This document shows, one piece after another, positions 52,617 to 60,921 of a stretch of 64,000 bases of DNA. A model generated the notes under the pieces. That model was not told the DNA's origin and ran no database searches. It saw only the letters and a program-made list of their open reading frames with translations. This stretch comes from Halobacillus locisalis (GTDB lineage: Bacteria; Bacillota; Bacilli; Bacillales; Halobacillaceae): positions 1 to 64,000 of the forward strand of contig NZ_JACEFG010000004.1 of the NCBI RefSeq assembly GCF_013694105.1, in the 5' to 3' direction. The translations under genes and the position numbers were made by a program. Within the stretch, counting starts at the first letter, position 1; every line of letters begins with the position of its first letter.

Positions 52617-53213
52617 ATGTTGATTCATCACGATGATTTTAAGAATCATGACATGAGTAAATTGATCAAAGGGGCTGTCGTACCACGCCCGATCGCCTGG
52701 GTATCGACGATCAGCAAAGACGGAATCCGGAACCTTGCGCCGTTCAGTTTTTTCACTGTCGCGTCCATGGATCCGATCACCTTATGTTTTTCAGTGGGCG
52801 CGAGGGAAGTAGACAAAGATACCCTTGCAAATATCAGAGAGACTAAGCAGTTCGTCGTCAATATCGTCTCTGAATCGCTTGCGAATCAGATGCACGAAAC
52901 AAGTAAGGCACATGCTTCTGAGGAAGATGAGTTCAATCTTGCTGGTACGAAAGCAGAAGGCGGCAGCTTCGTTCAAGTGCCACGTGTAGCGGATGCGCCT
53001 GTGCAGATGGAGTGTGAGCTAGATCAAGTGTTAGAAGTCGGCAAAGGCAATCTCGTGTTAGGAAAAGTGGTTGGGTACCACATCAAAGATGAAGTGTATT
53101 ACGATCAAGATAAAGTCGATCCGCACAAATTGAAACCAGTCGGTCGGATGGCTGGGGATTACAGTTACATTCGTGATTTTTACACGTTACCGAATGAAGA
53201 TTTACCTAAGTAA
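52617..53213 (+). CDS. Flavin reductase-like protein (FMN-binding split barrel)
   Basis: A 198-aa flavoprotein of the DIM6/NTAB flavin-reductase group: VPRPIAWVSTISKDGIRNLA near the N-terminus, then APFSFFTVASMDP and KDTLANIRETKQFVVNI. GAAGGAG lies 8 nt before ATG 52617. The family reduces flavins for partner oxygenases; no partner is adjacent. Terminator follows. Confidence 0.85.
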   Translation: MLIHHDDFKNHDMSKLIKGAVVPRPIAWVSTISKDGIRNLAPFSFFTVASMDPITLCFSVGAREVDKDTLANIRETKQFVVNIVSESLANQMHETSKAHASEEDEFNLAGTKAEGGSFVQVPRVADAPVQMECELDQVLEVGKGNLVLGKVVGYHIKDEVYYDQDKVDPHKLKPVGRMAGDYSYIRDFYTLPNEDLPK

Positions 53214-53227
53214 AAGGGAGCAAAGAG

Positions 53228-53271
53228 ACAGGTAGATGGGCTGACCGAGTCCATCTACCTGTCTTTTTTTA
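53228..53271 (+). terminator. Terminator after the flavin reductase gene
   Basis: AGACAGGTAGATGG/CCATCTACCTGTCT stem with T7. Confidence 0.92.
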
Positions 53272-53326
53272 TGGAAAAATTTAAAAAAAGCCCTTCTCAA
53301 ATGAAATATCTTCCACTATACTAGTT

Positions 53327-53360
53327 ACTGTACTACAAATATTAATACAGTTAATACAGT
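53327..53360 (+). promoter_or_regulatory. Candidate GntR operator
   Basis: ACTGTA (53327-53332) faces TACAGT (53346-53351) and a second TACAGT (53355-53360), about 20 nt before the GntR start. Probably the autoregulatory site of the operon. Confidence 0.5.
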
Positions 53361-53379
53361 CGACCAAGGAGGTGCGTGC

Positions 53380-53757
53380 ATGTTCGAATTGGATATCAGA
53401 AGTCGAAAGCCGATCTATGAACAACTTGTAGAGAAGCTGAAGCAGCTGATCATCAATGATGTGATGAAGGAAGATGAAAAGCTTCCTTCCGTGAGAGAAC
53501 TCGCCCAACAATTGACCATCAATCCGAACACGATCCAGAAGGCCTATCGTGAGTTGGAATCTCAAGGATACATTTATTCATTAAAAGGAAAAGGGAGCTT
53601 CGTGCACCCTGTAACGAAATCACAAAATAAAGAGGAGTTGACCAAAGTGCGCGAAGAATTGAAGAAATTGTTCGCAGAAGCCATGTATCTCGGCATTACA
53701 ACCGAGGAAATTCAGACACTTCTTCGTGAAGTAGAGGGAGGGGAACAGGATGATTGA
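53380..53757 (+). CDS. GntR regulator, YtrA subfamily
   Basis: A 125-aa GntR repressor: winged helix with LPSVRELAQQLTINPNTIQKAYRELE, and only a short C-terminal helical tail with no ligand domain, the YtrA type that usually controls ABC exporters. AAGGAGGTG precedes the ATG. It overlaps the ABC ATPase gene by 8 bp. Confidence 0.9.
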   Translation: MFELDIRSRKPIYEQLVEKLKQLIINDVMKEDEKLPSVRELAQQLTINPNTIQKAYRELESQGYIYSLKGKGSFVHPVTKSQNKEELTKVREELKKLFAEAMYLGITTEEIQTLLREVEGGEQDD

Positions 53758-54649
53758 AGTACGAGACGTACATAAATCGTTTGAGAAAGAAACAATCCTT
53801 TCAGACGTCAGTTTTACGGTAAAGAAGGGATCGATTTACGGGTTACTCGGATCGAATGGCGCAGGAAAAACGACCTTGATGAGAACAATAGCAGGTATTC
53901 TTCAACAACAGTCAGGTGAGGTTAAAGTCCTTGAAGAATCAGTGTTTGAGAATGAATCGATCAAGCAGCGGCTAGTATTTCTGCCAGATTCGTTATACTT
54001 CTTACCGCAGTACACAACGAAACAAATGGCTCATTATTACCAAGGAATTTATACGTCGTGGAACGAAGAACGTTATCAAAGGCTAAAAACGCTTTTTCAG
54101 TTGGATGAGAATAAAAAAATCAGCCAGTTCTCAAAAGGCATGCAGCGCCAAGTCGCTTTTTGGTTGTCGATGTCTGTGATGCCAGACGTGCTTATGTTAG
54201 ATGAACCGTTTGATGGCTTAGATGCCGTGATGAGGCAAAAAATTCGTAACCTACTTATTCAAGACGTAGCCGATCGTGAAATGACGATTTTGATTTCTTC
54301 CCACAACTTAAGAGAAGTCGAAGATATCTGCGACCATGTCGGGATTTTACATAAGGGAGAAATTTTATTAGAACGCGATCTGGATGACCTTAAAGCCGAT
54401 ATCCATAAAGTGCAAGTTGCGTTCAGGGAAGACGGTGAGGCTCTATTGGAAAGTGAGTTGCAAATTCTGCATCAGGAGAAGCGTGGTAGCGTGCAATTGT
54501 TGATTGTCAAAGGAAGCGAAGAACAGGTAACACAAACGATTCAGTCTTATAAACCGGTTGTTTTCGATCGCTTGCCATTGACGCTAGAGGAAATCTTCAT
54601 CTATGAAATGGGAGGTGCTGGCTATGCCATCGAAAACATCCTTGTTTAG
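53750..54649 (+). CDS. ABC transporter ATP-binding protein
   Basis: A 299-aa ATPase: Walker A GSNGAGKTT (34-42), a degenerate signature FSKGMQRQV, and DEPFDGLD with a switch His in SSHNLREVED. The C-terminal extension is of the drug/lantibiotic exporter type. It overlaps both neighbours (GntR by 8 bp, permease by 26 bp). Confidence 0.9.
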   Translation: MIEVRDVHKSFEKETILSDVSFTVKKGSIYGLLGSNGAGKTTLMRTIAGILQQQSGEVKVLEESVFENESIKQRLVFLPDSLYFLPQYTTKQMAHYYQGIYTSWNEERYQRLKTLFQLDENKKISQFSKGMQRQVAFWLSMSVMPDVLMLDEPFDGLDAVMRQKIRNLLIQDVADREMTILISSHNLREVEDICDHVGILHKGEILLERDLDDLKADIHKVQVAFREDGEALLESELQILHQEKRGSVQLLIVKGSEEQVTQTIQSYKPVVFDRLPLTLEEIFIYEMGGAGYAIENILV

Positions 54650-56624
54650 AAAAGAACTGTTGAAGCAGGATTTCAGGAATGTCGGGTGGATCGGGATTGT
54701 TTATTTAGTAGGATTACTGTTTCTATTACCAATGAATCTCGTTTTGTCGCTACCAGATATGTTGCATCGTGAACCAAATGAACATGGTTTGTTCTCTCGA
54801 ATGTTCAGCTATGAATTGCAGGGACTGTTTTTGTTTGTGATACCGGTATTAATGGGCGTTTTCCTTATGCGTTACATGCATGTGAGGTCGTCTTCAGACT
54901 TTATGCATAGCCTGCCGATCCGTAGGGAAAAACTTTTTCACTATCACTTACTGTCGGGTCTGATTTTTTTAACTGTACCTATTATAATGACGGGTCTGGT
55001 ATTACTCTTGTTTATTGGAACGACGGATGTATCTTTCTTTTATAGCATAGGTGATTTAGGCTATTGGATACTCGTTATGATCGGAATCACCGTGGTCGTT
55101 TTCATGGCAAGTGTGTTTGTGGGAACTCTTACGGGATTGTCTGCAGTTCAAGGTGTATTAACCTATATTCTTCTATTGTTCCCTGTCGGTATATACGGGT
55201 TAGTTGCCTATAATGTTGGCTTTTTTGTAACTGGGATTTCGAGCGACAGCGTGATGCTAGACAACGTGCAGTATTATTCTCCGATTGTAGATGTTTTCGG
55301 ATTTACTCCTGCTTTACAAGGTGAACAACCATTACCTGTTGAATATACATCTATTGCAATCTACTTCGGTTTTTCAGTACTTTTCTATGCCGTCGGTTTG
55401 ATTGCTTATAAGAATCGTTTACTTGAATCAGCCTCTCAAGCCATTGCGATCTCTTGGCTGAAACCGATCTTTATCTTCGGTGTATCTTTATGCTTGGCTT
55501 TACTATCGGGGCTTTATTTCGGTGAATCTCAAGGAAGCTATTACGGATTGGTGTTCGGTTATATTGCTGGTGGATCACTGGGTTATTTACTATCGACTAT
55601 GGTTATCGAGAAAACATGGCGAGTGTTCAGTTCTGCTCACTGGAAAGCTTTCGGGAAGTATGCAGCAACTGTTTCTGTGGTCCTTGTACTACTTCCGGTT
55701 TCTTTTCAGCCATTTGAAGGGTTTGTGCCTGAGCAAGATGACATTAAAGGCGTTTTCGTAGGTGATGGGTACTATGAATATAGGAGGGTCTTACAAAGTG
55801 ATCACTCCAATTTGATGCAGTCAGAGGAAGCGATAGCTGCTACTCGAGAACTGCACAGTGAATTAATCGATCGAGCTGAACCTTTCTCTGAAAGTAAGAA
55901 CCGACATTTCATTGTCTATCAGTTAGAAAATGGGAAGTCCGTCTATCGTTCTTATTTCTTTGATCGCGAGAAGGTACAAGAAAACTTCAAACAATTAGCA
56001 GCTACTAAAGAATATAAAGAATTAAGGTATCCCATCACGCAGCTCTCTTTAAGTGAAGTATTAGGTGTGAATCTAGCACCTAAGCTGGTACCTGATACGG
56101 ATGTCAATCTATTTGATAAGCAGAAGTTGAGTGAGTTTTGGGAAGTTCTCAAAAAGGATATCTATAACTTGTCCTATGAATCTATGATAAAAACGAACTC
56201 TGCAGCTTCCACTCTTTATGTTCAATTAAAAGACAGAGAATACAATGATCGTCCCGGTTATAATTTGAGTATTGATCAATCTTTCATGAAGACGACGGAG
56301 TGGCTGAAAGAGGAAGGTCTTTATGAGAAGGCCTTCTTACAAGCAGAAGAAATTGAGAAGGTAGATGTCTACCCTTGGAAACCTTCTTACACTTCTCCTT
56401 TGAGGGCCTATCGAAGCATCGAGAGTGAAGGGAACATTCAACCTTTTACTCTAGACGGATCAGATGAAATTGAATCATTATTACGGACTGAAGAGTCATG
56501 GAGCCATGCAGAATATCTAATTGTTTTCTACCCGAATTTGAAAAGCGGTGGAAGTGATGAGCGAGCCATAAGTATTTCAGCTTCTGAGGCTCCAGACTTC
56601 ATCAAACAACATTTCAACGAATAG
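54624..56624 (+). CDS. ABC transporter permease with large C-terminal domain
   Basis: A 666-aa membrane protein. About ten hydrophobic segments lie in the first 360 residues, followed by about 300 residues that are hydrophilic and probably extracytoplasmic, starting VPEQDDIKGVFVGDGYYEYRR. ATG 54624 is set by GGAGGTG 6 nt before it. It pairs with the preceding ATPase; by YtrA-operon analogy the pair may export a wall-active compound or respond to envelope stress, which is inference. Confidence 0.82.
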   Translation: MPSKTSLFRKELLKQDFRNVGWIGIVYLVGLLFLLPMNLVLSLPDMLHREPNEHGLFSRMFSYELQGLFLFVIPVLMGVFLMRYMHVRSSSDFMHSLPIRREKLFHYHLLSGLIFLTVPIIMTGLVLLLFIGTTDVSFFYSIGDLGYWILVMIGITVVVFMASVFVGTLTGLSAVQGVLTYILLLFPVGIYGLVAYNVGFFVTGISSDSVMLDNVQYYSPIVDVFGFTPALQGEQPLPVEYTSIAIYFGFSVLFYAVGLIAYKNRLLESASQAIAISWLKPIFIFGVSLCLALLSGLYFGESQGSYYGLVFGYIAGGSLGYLLSTMVIEKTWRVFSSAHWKAFGKYAATVSVVLVLLPVSFQPFEGFVPEQDDIKGVFVGDGYYEYRRVLQSDHSNLMQSEEAIAATRELHSELIDRAEPFSESKNRHFIVYQLENGKSVYRSYFFDREKVQENFKQLAATKEYKELRYPITQLSLSEVLGVNLAPKLVPDTDVNLFDKQKLSEFWEVLKKDIYNLSYESMIKTNSAASTLYVQLKDREYNDRPGYNLSIDQSFMKTTEWLKEEGLYEKAFLQAEEIEKVDVYPWKPSYTSPLRAYRSIESEGNIQPFTLDGSDEIESLLRTEESWSHAEYLIVFYPNLKSGGSDERAISISASEAPDFIKQHFNE

Positions 56625-56636
56625 AGGAGATCAATG

Positions 56637-57143
56637 ATGGACAGTACCTTTAGTGACTTATATACCACCTACTATCAACGTGTCTATTATGCTGCTGTGA
56701 AAATTACAAAAGACCGGAGCCTTGCCGAGGATATTGTCCAGGAAACATTCATCAAAGCCTACGATAAGATGGATGAAGTAGAAGAAGAGAAGAAGGTGGG
56801 GGCTTGGCTCGCAACGATTGCGACGCGAAAAGCGATTGATCTACTTCGAAAAGAAAAGCGGCTGGTTACGTTACCTGTTGAAGACTTGCCATTGTCACAA
56901 GCAGCTTTTGACGTCGAAGCCTTTGTCGAGCAGCGTTCACTAATGGAGTTCGTCCATCATAGAATCACGGCCTTGCCGCCTAAGTTGAGAGTGGTATTGC
57001 AGTTAAGTTGCCTTGAAGGGTGGAAAGAAAAAGAGATTGCCGAAAAGCTAGAGATCTCTGCTTCATGCGTGAAGTCGAGATTGCACCGTGCTCGGCTTGC
57101 GTTAAAAGAGAGAACGATGGTGGATTATCATTCTACCGCGTAA
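56637..57143 (+). CDS. ECF-type RNA polymerase sigma factor
   Basis: A 168-aa ECF sigma factor. Region 2 is around SLAEDIVQETFIKAYDKM and KKVGAWLATIATRKAIDLLRKEKR; region 4 is around GWKEKEIAEKLEISASCVKSRLHRARLAL. ATG 56637 lies 7 nt after GAGGAG; an ATG one codon earlier is possible. It follows the permease by 12 nt, so it belongs to the GntR-ABC operon. No anti-sigma gene with a zinc motif follows. Confidence 0.88.
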   Translation: MDSTFSDLYTTYYQRVYYAAVKITKDRSLAEDIVQETFIKAYDKMDEVEEEKKVGAWLATIATRKAIDLLRKEKRLVTLPVEDLPLSQAAFDVEAFVEQRSLMEFVHHRITALPPKLRVVLQLSCLEGWKEKEIAEKLEISASCVKSRLHRARLALKERTMVDYHSTA

Positions 57144-57146
57144 GCA

Positions 57147-57179
57147 AAAGGGTGGTCCCGTGAAAGGACCACTCTTTTT
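57147..57179 (+). terminator. Terminator after the ECF sigma gene
   Basis: AGGGTGGTCC/GGACCACTCT stem with loop CGTGAAA, then TTTT. Confidence 0.88.
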
Positions 57180-57261
57180 GTGTACATATGTATGAGTGTG
57201 TGGAATAATATTCCTGCAAATATGTATAGGAAAAGGAGTGCCCGTAATAGAGGAGGTTCTC

Positions 57262-57903
57262 ATGAATACGGCAATGAAATGGGTCTTAATCAGTGTTGGA
57301 GCAATTGTTGTCTTTCTTGCCCTTGTGGTCCTTATATTCATAATTGAAATGACGCCGGACCGAGGCGAAGAGAAGGCTGTTAAAGAAAACGCTAAACAGT
57401 ACATCGATCGTCATTACTCAGGGCAGATGGAGATTTATGATACTTTGTACGATAATATGGGTAATTTCCCGGATTTTACATATGCCGCAAAGGTGAGGGA
57501 TACGTCGAATGGGGTGCAATTTCTAATCTATGATCGAAATGGTGAGGGAGCGATGGGGGATGACTATGCGATCAGTGCCTTAGAGGAAGAATTAGAAGAA
57601 GCCATTCTAGATGAAATCGATGAGCGGTTTGTTAATATTTCTATGATTTCAACGACATATACTGATGATGACTTGCCACTAGGGTATCAAGGTACGACGA
57701 CGATTCCTTCTATTAGGGATATGGAATTTTCAGAGCCTACCATAGGCATTTGGCTGACTAGAAAAAAACAACCATCCGATGAGAGGAAAGTGGCTGAATT
57801 GGTAACTATTCTCCAGAATGAGGTAAAGGTACCTCACGCAAGTGTGATCGTACATTATCAAGGAATGGAACGAGGGGAAGGGAGCTATGTAGAGTCATAT
57901 TGA
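57262..57903 (+). CDS. Unknown single-span membrane protein
   Basis: A 213-aa protein with a membrane span at about residues 7-29 (VLISVGAIVVFLALVVLIF) and an acidic extracytoplasmic domain that resembles no family I recognise. AGGAGG precedes ATG 57262. It is separated from the sigma gene by a terminator. Confidence 0.65.
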   Translation: MNTAMKWVLISVGAIVVFLALVVLIFIIEMTPDRGEEKAVKENAKQYIDRHYSGQMEIYDTLYDNMGNFPDFTYAAKVRDTSNGVQFLIYDRNGEGAMGDDYAISALEEELEEAILDEIDERFVNISMISTTYTDDDLPLGYQGTTTIPSIRDMEFSEPTIGIWLTRKKQPSDERKVAELVTILQNEVKVPHASVIVHYQGMERGEGSYVESY

Positions 57904-57938
57904 TCAAGTATAGAAGAGACAAGGATGCCCTGTCTTTT

Positions 57939-58319
57939 CTATGTTGATCCGATCATGTTCCCAAGCGACCATTTCCGACTCCCAGTAAGGGCCAAAATGA
58001 TAGAAAAACCTAATAATGCTAGAGGAAACTCATACCCACCAATCAGTCCCATAGGAAGCTTGACGAGAACAATGGCTCCGATCATCGTCAGACCTAATAA
58101 GATCGAAGAGGGCACAACATACAGACCTACTAAAACGGTTAGTCCTGCTATGGCCTCGATCCATGCAGTTGCATAGGCCATAATAGGGGGTAATCCGATC
58201 TGGTCGAATGTTTGAATCGTTTGTTCCATACCGACAATCTTCTGGAATCCATGAGCGATCATGATTACTCCTAAAATGATGCGGGCAATAAGTAAAGCCC
58301 ATTCCACTCGTTGACTCAT
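57939..58319 (-). CDS. DoxX family membrane protein
   Basis: A 126-aa four-span protein of the DoxX type (IARIILGVIMIAHGFQK, AWIEAIAGLTVLVGLY, LLGLTMIGAIVLVKLP and FSIILALTG). Start at ATG 58319 after GGGAGTGG. Family members are linked to quinone or thiosulfate redox and to membrane stress, but the role is not defined. Confidence 0.83.
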   Translation of the reverse strand: MSQRVEWALLIARIILGVIMIAHGFQKIVGMEQTIQTFDQIGLPPIMAYATAWIEAIAGLTVLVGLYVVPSSILLGLTMIGAIVLVKLPMGLIGGYEFPLALLGFSIILALTGSRKWSLGNMIGST

Positions 58320-58664
58320 TTGAACCACTCCCTTTCAAGTAGCAATCGTTTCTCGTCCAAGATCGGATCACTTTAGAAGCGAAATCACTCCATAATTCGT
58401 GGAATAAGGTTTTCTGAATGAGAGGGGGAGCGGGCGCTTGTCTGTACTTATTTATTGAGTATTTCTTTGGGAAAAGGTTGAGATAAGCTCTGTCGCGACG
58501 GTTTTAGACTCCAACTATTGCCAAAAGAGTAGAGAGAGGGTCGGTCACAGCGCTTTTAGGTATAATCGATTCACAAAAGCGTTCTGATCGCTTTTCTCAC
58601 TGCACTTTTTCAACTTCCCATCCCCAAAAACGGTCAAGAGCCACCTTATAATCCCTAATCACAA
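58320..58664. other. Intergenic stretch without recognised gene
   Basis: About 345 bp between the DoxX gene and the terminator of the lipoprotein gene. A small hairpin AAAAGCG/CGCTTTT (58575-58595) and a GGTATAAT box are visible. No reading frame with a credible RBS was found. Confidence 0.5.
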
Positions 58665-58697
58665 AAAAGACACGCTCAAGTTTCTGAACGTGTCTCC
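58665..58697 (-). terminator. Terminator of the PCYCGC lipoprotein gene
   Basis: GACACG/CGTGTC outer stem with CTCAAG/CTGAA inside; on the minus strand it is followed by six T. Confidence 0.8.
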
Positions 58698-58708
58698 CTT
58701 GTCATCTA

Positions 58709-59188
58709 TTAAGATACCGCTGGCGTCGGGGTCGGCTCCGCATAGCCTTCTTCGTAAGCTTTGTCGATTTCATCGCGAATCTCTTTGACGGACTTGCCAT
58801 CTTGATGGTCAATGATGGCTTGGGCCGCAATTTCTAAACAAACGCCGCACTTCGTTGCATGATCATCCCACGTCACAGCACCTGACTCTTTGTTTTCATG
58901 AATGAAGCAGTCGTAATTGTTACGGTGACCGGCGCTATCTCCACACCCACAGTAACACGGCATTTGTTCTAGTAAATCTTTACTTTGACCAGCGGCCGTA
59001 TAAAGCATCTGCATATCTTCAGGCTTTTCATCAAGAAAAGCAGGAAGCTCTGCAGCACTTGCTGTTTCTTCGCGCATGTCACCATGAGCATGTTGCGTAT
59101 CGCCCGTATCCTCACTAGCACCAGAAGAACATCCGGCCAGTGTACTACCTATAATTAAGAATGAAATGAACAGAAGTTTGATTTTCAA
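58709..59188 (-). CDS. PCYCGC-motif lipoprotein
   Basis: A 159-aa lipoprotein. Signal peptide with lipobox STLAGC puts the acylated cysteine at residue 20. An acidic His-containing linker precedes the family motif MPCYCGCGDSAGH (about 76-88), and further cysteines occur in YDCFIH and TKCGVCLE. The cysteine pattern suggests metal binding at the outer membrane face; the function is unknown. It has its own terminator. Confidence 0.88.
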   Translation of the reverse strand: MKIKLLFISFLIIGSTLAGCSSGASEDTGDTQHAHGDMREETASAAELPAFLDEKPEDMQMLYTAAGQSKDLLEQMPCYCGCGDSAGHRNNYDCFIHENKESGAVTWDDHATKCGVCLEIAAQAIIDHQDGKSVKEIRDEIDKAYEEGYAEPTPTPAVS

Positions 59189-59282
59189 GAAGCAACACCC
59201 TCTCTAAGTTTTCCTACACCTATCATATAGAGGAGTGACGACTTAATCAATCGGTTGATGAAAAGTTACGAGTTTTGACACA

Positions 59283-60917
59283 TCATTTGCCGAAGGAAGA
59301 AAGAAATTTCACGCGGTCTCCCATAGGTGGAACATTTTCGTCCACAAGGGAGATTTCTAAAACAGCAGGTCCATTCCCATCCATAAGTCCTTGAACGGTT
59401 TCTAAGGTCAGCTCGTCCAGGCTTTCAACTCGCGCAGATGGCACACCCATTGACTTCGCCATCTGAGTAATATCAACCGGTTCTTGAGAAAAGCTTCCGT
59501 GCACACGCTTATACTGCAAGGAATGTCCATGGTGGACCATACCTAAGCGTGAGTTATTCATTACCACAAACAGAACAGGAATCTGATATTCTTTAGCCGT
59601 CAATACTTCCATGCCGTGCATAAAGAAGCAACCGTCTCCGGTAATGCTGACGACGGGACGATCAGGGTCTGCGAGCTTAGCGCCGATCGCGCTTCCGATT
59701 CCACTTCCCATGGCACCGAAATGAACGTTGATATCAAACGTATCATAGGTTGGTACTTTCATATGATGGATGACATACGCCATGAATTCGCCTATATCAA
59801 TCGTATACCTTGTCGTAGCAGGTAGTTTTTCTTGAAGAGATGTCAGCACGTTTTGTGTGTTATATTCTTCTGTCGTAAGAGGTAGTGGACGAGTCTCCGA
59901 AGTCACAGGGTTCCGGTGATGTCCTTGATTTTTCAGTCCCGTGTTCAAGGCAGAAACCGTCAAGTCCATGTCTCCATGAATTCCTACATCAACAGGGTAT
60001 TTTCGGTTGAACACGCAGGCATCGAAATCCACTTGTATGGTGAAGCGGTTTTCTGTGATTTTCGGGTTGTAATTATTCGTGGCCGTCTCGCCTAGACTCG
60101 AGCCCAGGATCAGCACCGTTTCTGTCTCTACTTCGTGTATGAACTTGGAGGCCGTTTCATGGCCGGCAAACCCAAATATTCCTTTTACTAACGGATGATT
60201 GTCGGGAATCAATCCTTTCGCTTGTGGAGAAGTGATAATCGGCCAGTTCAACGTTTCCGCTAATTCCAGCACATCATCTACCGCATCGCGAATCCCCTGC
60301 CCGACAAAGATATACCCACTCTTGGATTCAGAAAGATGAGTGACGGCTTCCTGCACCTGTTGGTCCGCTGGAATCAAAGGTTCGCGAGTCGGGAATACCG
60401 GCAACGTTTGAAAAGGAACGGATGTTAGTTGGACATCAATCGGCATCGCGATATGAACAGGTCCTGGTACCCCTGTCAAAGCAATATCTACCGCTTTATG
60501 GATTTCAGGTAATAAATCTTCAGCACGGTCGACGCGACTGCTATATTTCGTGACTGATTGATAGATGGGGTCTGCATGAAGCTCTTGTGAGGCATTCAGG
60601 CCGACTGTTCCAACAGGCACTGCACCGGTTAAAAATAAAATAGGGAGATGCTCACGCATCGCATTGGCTGCACCTGTCAGTAAGTTTGTCCCTCCAGGTC
60701 CGCTACTGCCAATACAAATACTGAGATCTCCGGAATATTTTGCATAGGCGGCTGCCATGTAGGACGCTGCCCCTTCGTGTTTAGCGACAACAGGTGTAAT
60801 CGAAGGGGTATCATACAATTCATCAAAAAATGCATTCACAGAACCTGCCGGAATACCGAATATATAAGAAACGTTACCAGATACGAAATAATCTAACACA
60901 GCACGAACAGATTTCAT
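59283..60917 (-). CDS. Thiamine pyrophosphate enzyme (acetolactate synthase / pyruvate oxidase type)
   Basis: A 544-aa TPP enzyme with three domains. The cofactor glutamate is E48 in VAKHEGAAS; the TPP/Mg motif starts GDGCFF (G427) and ends VVMNNSRLG. The middle FAD/DHAP-like domain is present. ATG 60917 is chosen after GAGGTG; the ORF extends upstream into the neighbour. The start is 4 nt after the GGDEF-EAL stop, so both are on one message. Substrate is a 2-oxo acid, probably pyruvate or benzoylformate-like. Confidence 0.85.
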   Translation of the reverse strand: MKSVRAVLDYFVSGNVSYIFGIPAGSVNAFFDELYDTPSITPVVAKHEGAASYMAAAYAKYSGDLSICIGSSGPGGTNLLTGAANAMREHLPILFLTGAVPVGTVGLNASQELHADPIYQSVTKYSSRVDRAEDLLPEIHKAVDIALTGVPGPVHIAMPIDVQLTSVPFQTLPVFPTREPLIPADQQVQEAVTHLSESKSGYIFVGQGIRDAVDDVLELAETLNWPIITSPQAKGLIPDNHPLVKGIFGFAGHETASKFIHEVETETVLILGSSLGETATNNYNPKITENRFTIQVDFDACVFNRKYPVDVGIHGDMDLTVSALNTGLKNQGHHRNPVTSETRPLPLTTEEYNTQNVLTSLQEKLPATTRYTIDIGEFMAYVIHHMKVPTYDTFDINVHFGAMGSGIGSAIGAKLADPDRPVVSITGDGCFFMHGMEVLTAKEYQIPVLFVVMNNSRLGMVHHGHSLQYKRVHGSFSQEPVDITQMAKSMGVPSARVESLDELTLETVQGLMDGNGPAVLEISLVDENVPPMGDRVKFLSSFGK

Positions 60918-60921
60918 TTCT

